Positions 14,081 through 23,097 of a DNA stretch of 39,658 nucleotides are shown piece after piece. Within the stretch, counting starts at the first letter, position 1, and every line of letters begins with the position of its first letter. This DNA is from Candidatus Brocadiia bacterium (GTDB lineage Bacteria > Planctomycetota > MHYJ01 > JACQXL01 > JACQZI01). Below the pieces are notes generated by a model. The model made no database searches and had not been told where the DNA came from. It saw nothing but the letters and a program-made list of their open reading frames with translations. Position numbers and translations under genes: made by a program. The DNA lies in contig JAGVQN010000085.1 of NCBI GenBank assembly GCA_020051675.1, forward strand, positions 72,170 to 111,827, written 5' to 3'.

Positions 14081-14335
14081 TTAAAACTTATCCTTAATCT
14101 GGTCCGCCAGGTTCACCTTATTTTTCTCTTCGTATTCCTGAAGTTTTTCAATCCGTTTGAGGTCATCCTTAATACGATTGACCAGCTTGAAGATATAAGG
14201 TCGGCCTTTTAACCGGTCGCCCAGGTCTTTAAGCATCCTTTCCCAGCTGCCGCCATAGAGTTCGTCCCTCAATGTAATAAGCATTTTTTCCTCCGAAGCT
14301 AGATTTTCCGCAAAAGATTTATTCTTTCCTGCCAT
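14081..14335 (-). CDS. Small charged helical protein, unknown
   Basis: This unrecognised ORF reads opposite to its neighbours. From the ATG at 14335 it is 84 aa (a TTG at 14386 would give 101). It is rich in Lys, Glu, Asp and Leu in a heptad-like pattern (WERMLKDLGDRLKGR, then IKDDLKRIEKLQEYEEKN), so it is probably an alpha-helical coiled coil. There is no clear ribosome binding site, and it ends 27 bp from the convergent protease gene. The amino-acid pattern looks protein-like rather than antisense noise, but support is moderate. Confidence 0.5.
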   Translation of the reverse strand: MAGKNKSFAENLASEEKMLITLRDELYGGSWERMLKDLGDRLKGRPYIFKLVNRIKDDLKRIEKLQEYEEKNKVNLADQIKDKF

Positions 14336-14515
14336 AATCGCTGCTATATCTATATTATCAGCTATATTTCGCCTGTAGTTTAGCAAAATTTCAGTAAAAA
14401 AGTAATTTTTATGACGGCAATCGGGCGTTTTTAACCGTCCCTGACCCTATCTGAAAGTCGTTTGGAAACATCTCGCTTTTATTAATTGACTTTTAGCCCT
14501 ACCGGAAGTAATATA

Positions 14516-15247
14516 ATGAGTTTAGAAGTCGATATGAACGATTTGATTGTCCCGGAGCATTTGAGGAATAACCTGGATTTAATCAGGAAGAGGGTTGAAA
14601 AATCGGCTCGTAAGGTAAATCGAGACCCTTCGGAAATCAAACTGATAACCGTTACTAAATATGCGGATATCGAAACCATCGGGCATTTACCCAGGCTTGG
14701 GCTCTTTGATTTAGGTGAAAATAAGGTGCAGGAACTGGTAAAAAAAGCAGGGGTATTGCCTAAGTCCGTGACCTGGCATATGATAGGCCATATGCAGACT
14801 AATAAAATAAGGAAAGGACTGCCTTTTTTTGATTATATGCACTCGCTGGACAGTTTACATCTGGCAGAGGCGCTGGAAAGCGAAGCGGGCAGAATCAATA
14901 AGTATTTAAATGTTTTTATCCAGCTTAATGTGAGCGGGGAGGAATCAAAATACGGCATAAAACCGGAGGAACTCTTTAGTTTTTACGGGAAGCTAAAGGA
15001 TTATCCGCGCCTGAAAATTATCGGGCTGATGACCATGGCTCTGGAGAAAGATAACCCTGAAGAATCCCGCCCGGTATTCCGGAAACTTCGGGAATGCCGC
15101 GACGAACTAAGGGCAAAGCTGCCTGAAGAAACGAGAAATGATTTTTGCCACCTGTCAATGGGCATGACTCAGGATTATGATATCGCGATAGAAGAAGGCG
15201 CGACGTTCATCAGGATTGGAACGGCGCTGTTTAAAGAGGTTGCATAG
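14516..15247 (+). CDS. YggS/PLPBP family pyridoxal-phosphate homeostasis protein
   Basis: The family binds pyridoxal 5'-phosphate on one Lys in an alanine-racemase-like barrel and balances B6 and amino-acid pools without known catalysis. Diagnostic pieces are LITVTKYAD (PLP lysine), DLGENKVQEL, WHMIGHMQTNKIRK, LNVSGEESKYG, GLMTMA and HLSMGMTQDYDIAIEEGATFIRIGTALF. With the start at 14516 the protein is 243 aa, near normal. An ATG at 14534 is an alternative, since a TATAAT box overlaps the first ATG. Confidence 0.93.
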   Translation: MSLEVDMNDLIVPEHLRNNLDLIRKRVEKSARKVNRDPSEIKLITVTKYADIETIGHLPRLGLFDLGENKVQELVKKAGVLPKSVTWHMIGHMQTNKIRKGLPFFDYMHSLDSLHLAEALESEAGRINKYLNVFIQLNVSGEESKYGIKPEELFSFYGKLKDYPRLKIIGLMTMALEKDNPEESRPVFRKLRECRDELRAKLPEETRNDFCHLSMGMTQDYDIAIEEGATFIRIGTALFKEVA

Positions 15248-15327
15248 AAGGTTACAGAAAGTTACAAGAAGTTACAGAAGGTTACGGGGAAGGTTATCCC
15301 GCCAAGGCGGGATTACGGGAGATTACG
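15247..15327 (+). repeat. GTTAC array, left side of the four-helix-bundle cassette
   Basis: Five GTTAC/GTTAT words lie 9-12 bp apart (15250 to about 15295), with AAG or GAA between. The series is interrupted by the module ATCCCGCCAAGGCGGGAT (15296-15313) and then resumes with ATTACGGG. The module is bordered by TTA on both sides, so it may have duplicated three bases on insertion. Confidence 0.85.
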
Positions 15328-15744
15328 ATGGGGTTGCCAAAAAGAGAAGCGGCATATGAAAAGTTGAAGTTTTATCAGGATATTTGTAATATCAGGCAAC
15401 AGGTTTATCAGATTACGGAAAGGTTTTCTAAAATACACATGAGGTTGGTTTCTCAGATGCGTGATGCCGCACGTAGTTCCAAGCAAAATATCCGGGAGGG
15501 ATATAAGAAAGGAACAATCGGCGAATTTATACACAGTATTAATATCAGCCGCGGGTCATTGGAGGAATTAAGCGGTGATATTGAAGATTGTTTTGAGGAT
15601 AAATTGATTAATAAAGAAGAATTTGATGGTTTATCAAGTCTTTTAAGAAGTGCTGATTATTTATCAAAACGTTATCTTTTTTCGCTCTATAAGATGAAAG
15701 AAAAAGGAACATGGAAAACACCCGGCGAGAAAGCTAAAACGTAA
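15328..15744 (+). CDS. Four-helix-bundle protein (23S rRNA intervening-sequence type)
   Basis: At 138 aa this matches the S23/IVS-encoded four-helix-bundle family: the pattern FYQDICNIRQQVYQITERF, the conserved core SSKQNIREGY, then SRGSLEELSGDIEDC and a C-terminal helix LRSADYLSKRYLFSLY. The family was first noted in insertions within 23S rRNA genes and is related in fold to the Avd protein of diversity-generating retroelements; its function is not established. The gene is bracketed by inverted GTTAC arrays and splits YggS from the kinase gene, so it looks like a moved cassette. Confidence 0.85.
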   Translation: MGLPKREAAYEKLKFYQDICNIRQQVYQITERFSKIHMRLVSQMRDAARSSKQNIREGYKKGTIGEFIHSINISRGSLEELSGDIEDCFEDKLINKEEFDGLSSLLRSADYLSKRYLFSLYKMKEKGTWKTPGEKAKT

Positions 15745-15790
15745 CTTTTGTGTAACCTTATGTAACCTTGAGTAACTTTCTGTAACATAG
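15740..15790 (-). repeat. GTAAC array, right side of the four-helix-bundle cassette
   Basis: Five GTAAC words at about 10-bp spacing mirror the array on the left. The word GTTACAGAAAGTTAC at 15251 is found inverted at 15772-15786. Confidence 0.88.
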
Positions 15791-15796
15791 AACAGT

Positions 15797-18670
15797 ATGC
15801 CTCGTTTAATCGTAGAAAAAGGGCCTGACAAAGGCAAATCTATCCGCATCAGCGGAAACGATACCATTGTCATCGGGCGGGAAACCACCGCCAATTTGCG
15901 CTTAAGCGACATCATGGCTTCACGGATGCATTTCCGGATAGAGTTCCGTGCGGATGGCGGATACTACCTTATCGACTTAAACAGTATGAACGGCACCTTT
16001 GTCAACGGTCAGAAAATTAAAGAGCGTGTGCTGAAGTTGGGAGATAAGGTGCAAATCGGCGAAACGCTTTTTACTTTCATGGGAGATATTGAAGCCCAGA
16101 AACAGGGTCCCATCGGCCAGACCATCGGCGGATATACCATTATGGAACGTGTCGGCCGCGGCGGAATGGGCACGGTTTACAAAGCGCTCCAGATTTCCTT
16201 AAATCGAGTGGTTGCTTTAAAGCTTCTCTCGGATGAACTGGTAAAGGATAAAACGTTTATCAACCTTTTTGTGCAGGAAGCCCGAGCGGCTGCCCAGCTT
16301 AACCATCCCAATATCGTCCAGGTTTATGATGTCGGCTCCGAAAAGGACGTATACTTTTTCTCTATGGAGTATGTGCCGGGGGCGAGTCTCCAGGATATAC
16401 TTTCCAAACGTAAGAAACTGCCTCCGGAAGTGGCTGTCGGCATAGTTTACCAGGCGGCCCAGGGGTTGGAATACGCCGAAAAGAAAGGCATTGTCCATCG
16501 CGATATTAAGCCTGATAATCTTATGATGGGGGAAGACGAGGTGATCAAAATAGGCGACCTCGGCCTGGCGAAAAGCCTGAAGGCTCCTTTCGCCGAAGAG
16601 CAGGCAAGCAGTGTTTTTGGTACGCCTCATTACGTTGCCCCGGAACAGGCAACGGGAAAGCCGGTCGATCATCGGGCGGATATCTATTCGCTCGGCTCCA
16701 CTTTTTACCGCATACTTACCGGCATCACCCCCTATTCTGGATCGAGTGTTAAAGAAATTATCACTAAAAAAATCAAGGATGATCCCACACCTCTTAAACA
16801 ATTAGAACCGGGTTTGTCCGGCGAACTCAGCCGGATGGTGGATAAAATGATTAGAAGGAATCCGGATGACCGTTTCCAGACTTTTTCCGAAGTCCTGAAA
16901 GCATTGGAAACGATTAAAAGCGGAGCGGTCAGCACGCGGGAGTCGTCCGTACCGGACGACCTGTCAAAAACCGAAATAGTTAAAGAAGAAGAACCCCAGC
17001 CGAAAAACCTGATGGATAGCATTGTGCTGCCGGTAATACTGACCGCGCTTTCCGGGGTAAGCCTGTTCCTTATCGGCTGGCATTATTATAAAAATATCAG
17101 GCTCGGCGCCGAACCTCCGATTGTTTTCCCGGACGATTCGCAGCTGACTGAAAAACAGATTGTTGCTGAAATAGATAAGCTGGAGGCTGATTTAAAAGGT
17201 GTTTCGCAAGACGATGTTGAGTTTCTTATGGATCTCATCACGCGCCACGATAAATTAACCGAAAAATGCCGCACCGTAAAATTATCGCTGCCGGCGCAAG
17301 TAAAACTGGCCGACCTGGGCAAACGCTTTGACCAAATAAGCGAACCGGTCAGGGAAAAATACAAGGAAAAGAAGTCATCCGAGTTTTTTGCCAGGCTGGC
17401 GGAAGAAACAAGCCGCGAACGTCAGCAGATTATTACGCTTGCCAAAACGGGCGATGTTGATTCCTATATAAAAAAATGGATAAAGGGATGGGAAGATTTC
17501 AAACTTAAATATGCCGGCACGGTTTCTGTCGCCCTTGCGGACGAACAAATACGGCAGGTAAATCTGTTTAAGGCGCGTATAGAAAACAGCCGGGGAAACT
17601 ACGAAAAACTCCAGCCGCGGGTAAGAAACGCCATTAAAGAACATCGCTTTAAAGAAGCCCATGACATGGTTACCGGTTTTATAAATGACGAAAAATTCCA
17701 GGATACTTTATATAATATTATCGTTTCAGAACTGCTTATTGAGATAAAAAACCGCGGATTGGATGATTTCTATGAAATCAAACGCGAAGCGGCTAAGCTG
17801 AAAGGGGAGGAAAAGCTGGAGGAAGCCAAACAGTTGCTGGTGAAAAGACAAGGGTTTTATGGCGACCCTGAAATAGAACAATTGGTTCGGGGTGATCTGG
17901 ACGATATCGAACAGATAATCAAGAGCCTGAAAGATACAGAGTATAGAAAACAGCTGGAGGCAGACGAGGGGATATTCTATTTGACTTATCCTGATGTTCT
18001 GATGATTATCCATATGAGCGATTTGAGTAATCCGGATAAACTCCTTAAAGATGCGGATTCGCTTTTGACTAAAATCAATGTTAAAACGAACGAGTATAAT
18101 GATCGGAAAAAAGATATTATTTATGAGCTAACCTGTGAAGTTATGATAATGAACCGGCTAAAACTCAGCGCCGAGCAATTCATAGGGAAAAAATCTTTCA
18201 GGAACCAGAAAATAAAGGGTATTACCAACAGCGGGGTGGTTTTGCAGGACGGAGAACTCGTTGCCTGGAGTAAAATTTCTTCCCCGGAACTCTTTGATTT
18301 AATCAGCAAAGGATGGAAACTTTCCAGTAGCGAAACCCTTAAACTGGCAGTCCTTTGCCTTAAAAGAGGCGGTATGATAAAGGAGGCGAAGGCTCTCTTG
18401 AATGCAGCCTTGCAGAATAATCAGGATCAAAACGAAATCGACACCATCAATAAATATTTAGGCAAGCTCGAAGAAGCCGTTCGGGTAAGGGAAAAAGACG
18501 CTGATTTTGTTTACCGGCAGGCAAATAAGCAATATAATGATTTTAATTATTACAATGCGTTGAAAAATTATAATCTTCTTAAATACCGATTTGCTGATAC
18601 TGTATTATACAACCAAGCGGAGGCTCATATCAGTAAGAAAATCAGCGAGATTGAAGAAAGGCTGAAATGA
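15797..18670 (+). CDS. Membrane-anchored FHA-domain serine/threonine protein kinase
   Basis: Domains in order: an FHA domain at about 1-97 (GRE with Arg28, S..H with Ser42/His45, NSMNGTFVNG); a Hanks-type kinase at about 113-375 with glycine loop GRGGMGTVYKA, Lys142 in VALKLL, HRDIKPDN (Asp236) and DLG (Asp254) in place of DFG; one transmembrane helix at about 408-430; then a 520-residue, mostly helical C-terminal region with Lys/Glu-rich coiled segments and TPR-like repeats near the end. The FHA part would bind phosphothreonine, perhaps its own. It overlaps the next gene by 4 bp. Target unknown. Confidence 0.93.
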   Translation: MPRLIVEKGPDKGKSIRISGNDTIVIGRETTANLRLSDIMASRMHFRIEFRADGGYYLIDLNSMNGTFVNGQKIKERVLKLGDKVQIGETLFTFMGDIEAQKQGPIGQTIGGYTIMERVGRGGMGTVYKALQISLNRVVALKLLSDELVKDKTFINLFVQEARAAAQLNHPNIVQVYDVGSEKDVYFFSMEYVPGASLQDILSKRKKLPPEVAVGIVYQAAQGLEYAEKKGIVHRDIKPDNLMMGEDEVIKIGDLGLAKSLKAPFAEEQASSVFGTPHYVAPEQATGKPVDHRADIYSLGSTFYRILTGITPYSGSSVKEIITKKIKDDPTPLKQLEPGLSGELSRMVDKMIRRNPDDRFQTFSEVLKALETIKSGAVSTRESSVPDDLSKTEIVKEEEPQPKNLMDSIVLPVILTALSGVSLFLIGWHYYKNIRLGAEPPIVFPDDSQLTEKQIVAEIDKLEADLKGVSQDDVEFLMDLITRHDKLTEKCRTVKLSLPAQVKLADLGKRFDQISEPVREKYKEKKSSEFFARLAEETSRERQQIITLAKTGDVDSYIKKWIKGWEDFKLKYAGTVSVALADEQIRQVNLFKARIENSRGNYEKLQPRVRNAIKEHRFKEAHDMVTGFINDEKFQDTLYNIIVSELLIEIKNRGLDDFYEIKREAAKLKGEEKLEEAKQLLVKRQGFYGDPEIEQLVRGDLDDIEQIIKSLKDTEYRKQLEADEGIFYLTYPDVLMIIHMSDLSNPDKLLKDADSLLTKINVKTNEYNDRKKDIIYELTCEVMIMNRLKLSAEQFIGKKSFRNQKIKGITNSGVVLQDGELVAWSKISSPELFDLISKGWKLSSSETLKLAVLCLKRGGMIKEAKALLNAALQNNQDQNEIDTINKYLGKLEEAVRVREKDADFVYRQANKQYNDFNYYNALKNYNLLKYRFADTVLYNQAEAHISKKISEIEERLK

Positions 18671-19497
18671 AAAAAGCACGACTTTTTGATAAGATTAAAA
18701 AGGCAACGGATGCTATCCGCAAAAAATCATCCTTTAAACCTGACGTGGGCATTATTCTCGGCACGGGGCTGGGAAAACTTGCGGAGGAAATCAGGGCGAA
18801 AACAGTATTGCCCTATTCCAAAATACCGTATTTTCCTGTTTCCACCGTCCCTTCCCACAAAGGCGAATTATTGCTGGGCGAATTAAACGGGGCAAAAGTC
18901 GTTGCCATGGAAGGCCGTTTTCATTATTACGAAGGCTACTCGCTTGAAGATATCACCCTGCCGGTGAGGGTAATAAAAGCGCTCGGCGCAAAAACGCTCA
19001 TTGTTTCCAGCGCGGTGGGCGGCTTAAACCCGAAATACCAGCGTGGGGATCTTATTATTATCGAAGATCATATAAATCTCATGGGCGCGAATCCGCTTAT
19101 CGGCCCGAATGATGACGCTCTCGGCACCCGTTTTCCGGATATGAGCGAGCCATATGACCGTCGGTTCATCGCTTTAGCCGAATCCATCGCCAAAAAGCTC
19201 GGCATCAGGGCGCACCGCGGGGTTTATACCGCGCTTACCGGCCCGAACCTGGAAACACGGGCTGAATACCGTTTCCTGCGCATCATCGGCGCGGATGTGG
19301 TCGGCATGTCGACCGTTCCGGAAGTGATTGTCGGAGTCCACGCGGGCTTGAGAATTCTGGGCATTTCCGCCGTGACCGATATGTGCATACCGGAAGTGCT
19401 CCAGCCGGCTAATATAAAAGAAATTATTAAAATCGCAAATAAAGCCGAACCGAAAATGGCCGCTTTAGTTAAAGAATTTATTAAAAGAATAAAGTAG
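18667..19497 (+). CDS. Purine nucleoside phosphorylase
   Basis: This is a trimeric, PNP/MTAP-type phosphorylase that cleaves purine (deoxy)nucleosides with phosphate to base and (deoxy)ribose 1-phosphate. The phosphate and nucleoside sites are seen in ILGTGLGKLA, PSHKGELLLG, MEGRFHYYEGY, SSAVGGLNP and TGPNLETRAEYRF followed by GADVVGMSTVPE. The length (276 aa) is normal. The ATG overlaps the kinase stop by 4 bp, which suggests translational coupling. The nucleoside transporter at 24305 may feed it, but that is inference. Confidence 0.95.
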   Translation: MKKARLFDKIKKATDAIRKKSSFKPDVGIILGTGLGKLAEEIRAKTVLPYSKIPYFPVSTVPSHKGELLLGELNGAKVVAMEGRFHYYEGYSLEDITLPVRVIKALGAKTLIVSSAVGGLNPKYQRGDLIIIEDHINLMGANPLIGPNDDALGTRFPDMSEPYDRRFIALAESIAKKLGIRAHRGVYTALTGPNLETRAEYRFLRIIGADVVGMSTVPEVIVGVHAGLRILGISAVTDMCIPEVLQPANIKEIIKIANKAEPKMAALVKEFIKRIK

Positions 19498-19511
19498 ATT
19501 AGGAGAGGCAA

Positions 19512-20957
19512 ATGAAAGAACTGACGCAAATAGCTTTAGATACGGCTCAATCCAAGGGAGCCAGTTATGCGGATATCCGAATTATCAAGCTGGATACGGA
19601 AAATATCGGCGTGCGTAACGGACGCATTGCCGCCATGGACCATGATGAATCCTACGGGTTCGGCGTTCGGGTGCTGGCAAACGGCGCCTGGGGCTTTGCT
19701 TCCAGCACGCGTGTCAACACTTCCGAAATAAGCCGGATAAGCGCCCTGGCCGTGGAAATTGCCCAGGCAAGCGCCCGCTTAAAAAAGGAAGATGTCAGGA
19801 TGACCAATGAACCTGTTTATAAGGACAAATGGCAGACTCCTTACCTTGTTGATCCCTTTAAAGTCCCGATGAATGAAAAACTGGAACTTCTTTTTAAGGT
19901 GGATTCCATACTGCGCAAAAATCGCAAGATTGCCGTTGCCATAAGCAGTATGGGTTTCCGCAAGGAACGCCAGTGGCTGGCGACTTCAGAAGGAAGCTTT
20001 ATCGAGCAATTATTGCTGCGCAGCGGAGCCGGCTATTCCGCAACCGCCGTGGATAAGGGGGAATCCCAGATACGCTCTTACCCCACCTCTTTCGGCGGGC
20101 AGTATATGTCGCTCGGCTATGAATTGATAAATAATCTTAAGCTGGCGGAAAACGCCGCACGTACCCGTGACGAAGCCGTCATGCTCCTCACCGCCAAACC
20201 ATGCCCGAGCGGTAAAATGGATTTAATCCTCGGCGGGGCTCAACTGGGTCTTCAGATACATGAATCCGTCGGACATCCGACCGAACTGGACCGCGTATTC
20301 GGCGCTGAGGAAAGTTTTGCCGGCAGGAGTTTCCTTACCCCGGAAAAATATACCGGGCATTTTAAATACGGCTCGCCTATCGTTAACCTGGTTGGCGATG
20401 GCACCGTGCCGGGAGGGCTGGCGACAATCGGTTATGATGATGACGCCGTAAAAGCCCAGCGCTGGCATATCGTGGAAAGCGGTATTTTCAAGGGTTACCA
20501 GACCAACCGCGAATTTGCCGGCAAAGTGGGAGACAAATACAGCCGCGCCTGCTGCCGCGCGGACGGATTCAACCGCATACCCATGGTTCGCAACAATAAT
20601 ATCAGTCTTATGCCCGGAGATTGGGAATTGGACGATTTAATCGCCGATACTAAAAACGGTGTTTATATGGAAACCACACGTTCCTGGAGTATCGACCAGA
20701 TGCGCCTGAATTTTCAGTTTGGCTGTGAAATCGGCTGGGTAATCAAGAACGGCAAAAAAGCTTACATGGTAAAAAATCCGACTTATCAGGGTATTACCCC
20801 GGAATTCTGGAGCTCCTGCGACGCTATCTGCAACGAAAACCACTGGGTTTTATGGGGTGTGCCCAATTGTGGCAAAGGTGAACCGCAACAGACCGCGGAA
20901 ATGTCGCACGGCACCAGCCCAACCCGTTTCCGTAATGTTACCTTAGGCGTAAAATAA
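19512..20957 (+). CDS. tldD: TldD family metalloprotease
   Basis: TldD partners with PmbA/TldE to form a zinc protease that degrades unfolded peptides and matures some peptide products. The zinc motif is HESVGH (residues 250-255) within LQIHESVGHPTELDR, and the C-terminal half has RADGFNRIPMVRN and LPTEAE-free TldD features such as MSHGTSPTRFRNV. The 481-aa length is usual. A Shine-Dalgarno (AGGAGAGG) precedes the ATG. No TldE/PmbA gene is adjacent, so the partner must be elsewhere or absent. Confidence 0.92.
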   Translation: MKELTQIALDTAQSKGASYADIRIIKLDTENIGVRNGRIAAMDHDESYGFGVRVLANGAWGFASSTRVNTSEISRISALAVEIAQASARLKKEDVRMTNEPVYKDKWQTPYLVDPFKVPMNEKLELLFKVDSILRKNRKIAVAISSMGFRKERQWLATSEGSFIEQLLLRSGAGYSATAVDKGESQIRSYPTSFGGQYMSLGYELINNLKLAENAARTRDEAVMLLTAKPCPSGKMDLILGGAQLGLQIHESVGHPTELDRVFGAEESFAGRSFLTPEKYTGHFKYGSPIVNLVGDGTVPGGLATIGYDDDAVKAQRWHIVESGIFKGYQTNREFAGKVGDKYSRACCRADGFNRIPMVRNNNISLMPGDWELDDLIADTKNGVYMETTRSWSIDQMRLNFQFGCEIGWVIKNGKKAYMVKNPTYQGITPEFWSSCDAICNENHWVLWGVPNCGKGEPQQTAEMSHGTSPTRFRNVTLGVK

Positions 20958-20961
20958 AAAT

Positions 20962-21945
20962 ATGCTTGATTCTATTCTCGGACAGGAGCAGCCGAAAGCG
21001 CTCTTCGGCGATATCATGAAAAAGCAGAAGCTGGCGCACGCCTATATCTTTGCCGGGCCTGAAGGGGTCGGCAAGTTTCTCTTTGCCCGCGAACTGGCAA
21101 AGGCGATTCTGTGCGAAAAAGCCACCGGCTGCGGCAAGTGCCGTTCCTGCTTGCGCATAGCGCACAAAAACCATCCTTCTTTGAATATCTTATCCGTCCT
21201 GGAGAAAAAGAAAAACATCCCGATAGAAGCCATCCGCGACTTAGAGCATGAAATAGCCTTAAAACCGTTTGAAGGCAAATATAAGATTTTTATCATCGAC
21301 AATGCGGAAACCCTGTCCGAAGAGGCCACTAACGCTATCCTGAAAACACTGGAAGAGCCGCCTCCTTATTCGTTGATTATCCTGGTAAGCTCCAAGCCGG
21401 AAGCGTTGCTGCCGACCATACTCTCGCGTTGCCACCTTATCCGTTTTTATCCATTGCCGGAAAACGTACTTAAAGGATTGTTTTCCAAATCCATAAAGAA
21501 CAAATTAACCGAAGCCGAGCTGAAAATCCTGATAAACCTTTCCGGCGGTTCGGCCGGCCAGGCGATAGAGCTTTACGAAAAAGGCTTTATCACGCACCGG
21601 CAGAAACTTATCCAGGGCGTGCTCCAGCCAAGCTCAGCGCTGGCAGACGATATCATCGGTTTCGCCAAAAAGGAAAAAGAAAACGAGGATATCAGGATAA
21701 GCATCATCCGCCAGCTTAAAATAATCTCGCTGGCATTGCGCGATCTGATGCTTTTAAATCTCGGGATCGGCGACGCTAAAACAATCCTTAATTACGATAA
21801 TATCACATCCTTAAATAAGGCAAAGGGGTTGTTTCCCCTCCGGCGGGTTTCCAAAGCGATTGAAACAATCATCCGTTCGGAGCAGTATATCCGGCTTAAT
21901 ATGAATTACAATCTTGTTGTAACCGATACGGTTATTAATATATAA
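20962..21945 (+). CDS. holB: DNA polymerase III delta-prime subunit
   Basis: HolB is an AAA+ clamp-loader subunit that opens the sliding clamp with DnaX and HolA. Present are the P-loop-like GPEGVGKFLFAREL (Phe where other loaders have Thr/Ser, consistent with a subunit that need not bind ATP), a four-Cys zinc module (CEKATGCGKCRSCLR), the DEAD-box-like IIDNAETLSEEATNAILKTLEEPP and the sensor SRCHLIRF. The length (327 aa) is normal. It starts 4 bp after tldD and lies 11 bp before a yaaT homologue, the holB-yaaT order also known from Bacillus. Confidence 0.93.
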   Translation: MLDSILGQEQPKALFGDIMKKQKLAHAYIFAGPEGVGKFLFARELAKAILCEKATGCGKCRSCLRIAHKNHPSLNILSVLEKKKNIPIEAIRDLEHEIALKPFEGKYKIFIIDNAETLSEEATNAILKTLEEPPPYSLIILVSSKPEALLPTILSRCHLIRFYPLPENVLKGLFSKSIKNKLTEAELKILINLSGGSAGQAIELYEKGFITHRQKLIQGVLQPSSALADDIIGFAKKEKENEDIRISIIRQLKIISLALRDLMLLNLGIGDAKTILNYDNITSLNKAKGLFPLRRVSKAIETIIRSEQYIRLNMNYNLVVTDTVINI

Positions 21946-21956
21946 TAGGGGAAAAT

Positions 21957-22886
21957 ATGTATACAGCAACAATTCGTTACGGGATCGCGCGCTTGATCGG
22001 CGATTTTAAGACCGTTTTAAGCGATTTACGGCGCGGGGAAACGGTCGTGGTAAAAACCGAGCGCGGAACGGAAATCGGCATTGTTATTTCGTCCTCTGCT
22101 CCCACGGAAACCATGGCGCCGGGCAAAGACGCCCGGAAGACAGAAACCGCCCCGGCATTAATATCTCCGGCAACAACACCGCCGGCGGAAAGCACCGGAG
22201 AAGTCTTGCGCCGCCTGACACCGGAAGATCAAAAAGAACTGGATGATATCTGCCAGGCGAAAATCCCCAAGGAAATGGAATTCTGCCAGGCAAAGATAAA
22301 AGTGTTGAACCTGGCTATTAACCTCGTCTGTGCCGAGCACCTCTTGGGAAGCGAAAAGGTTATTTTTTACTTTATTGCCGACGGCCGTATAGATTTCCGG
22401 GAATTGGTTAAGGAACTGGCGCGCGAATATAAAACCCGGATAGAAATGCGCCAGATAGGCGTACGTGATAAAGCCCGCTTCCTTGGGGATTTCGAACACT
22501 GCGGGCAGGAGCTTTGCTGCAAAACATTCTTGAAAGGGCTTGAACCGGTAACAATGAAAATGGCCAAACAGCAGAAAACCATGATGGATCCTTCCAAGAT
22601 TTCCGGGCGGTGCGGGCGCCTGATGTGTTGCCTGCGCTTTGAGGATGAAACATACACCGAGCTTAAATCTAAACTGCCCAAAAAAGGCAGCCGGGTAAGA
22701 ACCGCTAAAGAAGTGGGCGATATCGTTGATGTGGATATCTTAAGCCAAAAAATGCTTATCGAACTTGAAGACAGGGCCAAGGTTAAAATAAACGCCTCGG
22801 ATATCATAGAAATCATACGCGGGCCTATCCTTAAAGTGGGCGCGGAAAAGGAAGAGGAAGAAGAGACCCCGGGGAAACATTCTTGA
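21957..22886 (+). CDS. PSP1 domain protein, YaaT/RicT family
   Basis: The PSP1 domain occupies the C-terminal two thirds, with the family's cysteine pattern in CGQELCCKTFL and GRCGRLMCCLRFED. In Bacillus the homologue (RicT/YaaT) is part of an iron-sulfur Y-complex that steers RNase Y; that role is not shown here. An Ala/Pro/Thr-rich linker at about 50-85 is extra. It probably shares a transcript with holB. The end of the protein is Glu-rich. Confidence 0.9.
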   Translation: MYTATIRYGIARLIGDFKTVLSDLRRGETVVVKTERGTEIGIVISSSAPTETMAPGKDARKTETAPALISPATTPPAESTGEVLRRLTPEDQKELDDICQAKIPKEMEFCQAKIKVLNLAINLVCAEHLLGSEKVIFYFIADGRIDFRELVKELAREYKTRIEMRQIGVRDKARFLGDFEHCGQELCCKTFLKGLEPVTMKMAKQQKTMMDPSKISGRCGRLMCCLRFEDETYTELKSKLPKKGSRVRTAKEVGDIVDVDILSQKMLIELEDRAKVKINASDIIEIIRGPILKVGAEKEEEEETPGKHS

Positions 22887-23060
22887 TTTGACTATGCTTT
22901 GTGTTCCGTGTGATTCTGCCCCGCTCCGTCCCGCAAGGCGGGACTCCGGGGCACCCCGAATAATTGGGACCTTCGGCCGTAGGGGGGTAGGGAGTTCTCA
23001 CTGACAGGTAGGGGACGGCTAAAACTAATTTATTTGAAATTATATCAGCCTTGTGATAAT
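22887..23060. repeat. Intergenic GC-rich repeat (type found at 6048 and 25619)
   Basis: From 22918 a CCCCGCTCCG word is followed by CCCGC-AA-GGCGGG, CGGGGCACCCCG and GGGACCTTCGGCC. The last word recurs at the end of the small gene at 35374. No gene is seen; a weak TTGAAA/GATAAT pair (23033/23055, 16 bp) may drive the next gene. Confidence 0.7.
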
Positions 23061-23097
23061 ATTCGGATAAGTTAATCCTTTTGAGAGGAGGTATCTT

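Noticed and set aside
14486-14517. Promoter TTGACT/TATAAT ahead of the YggS gene
   Set aside because: The spacing is 20 bp and the -10 box overlaps the preferred start codon; noted only as a reason to consider the ATG at 14534.
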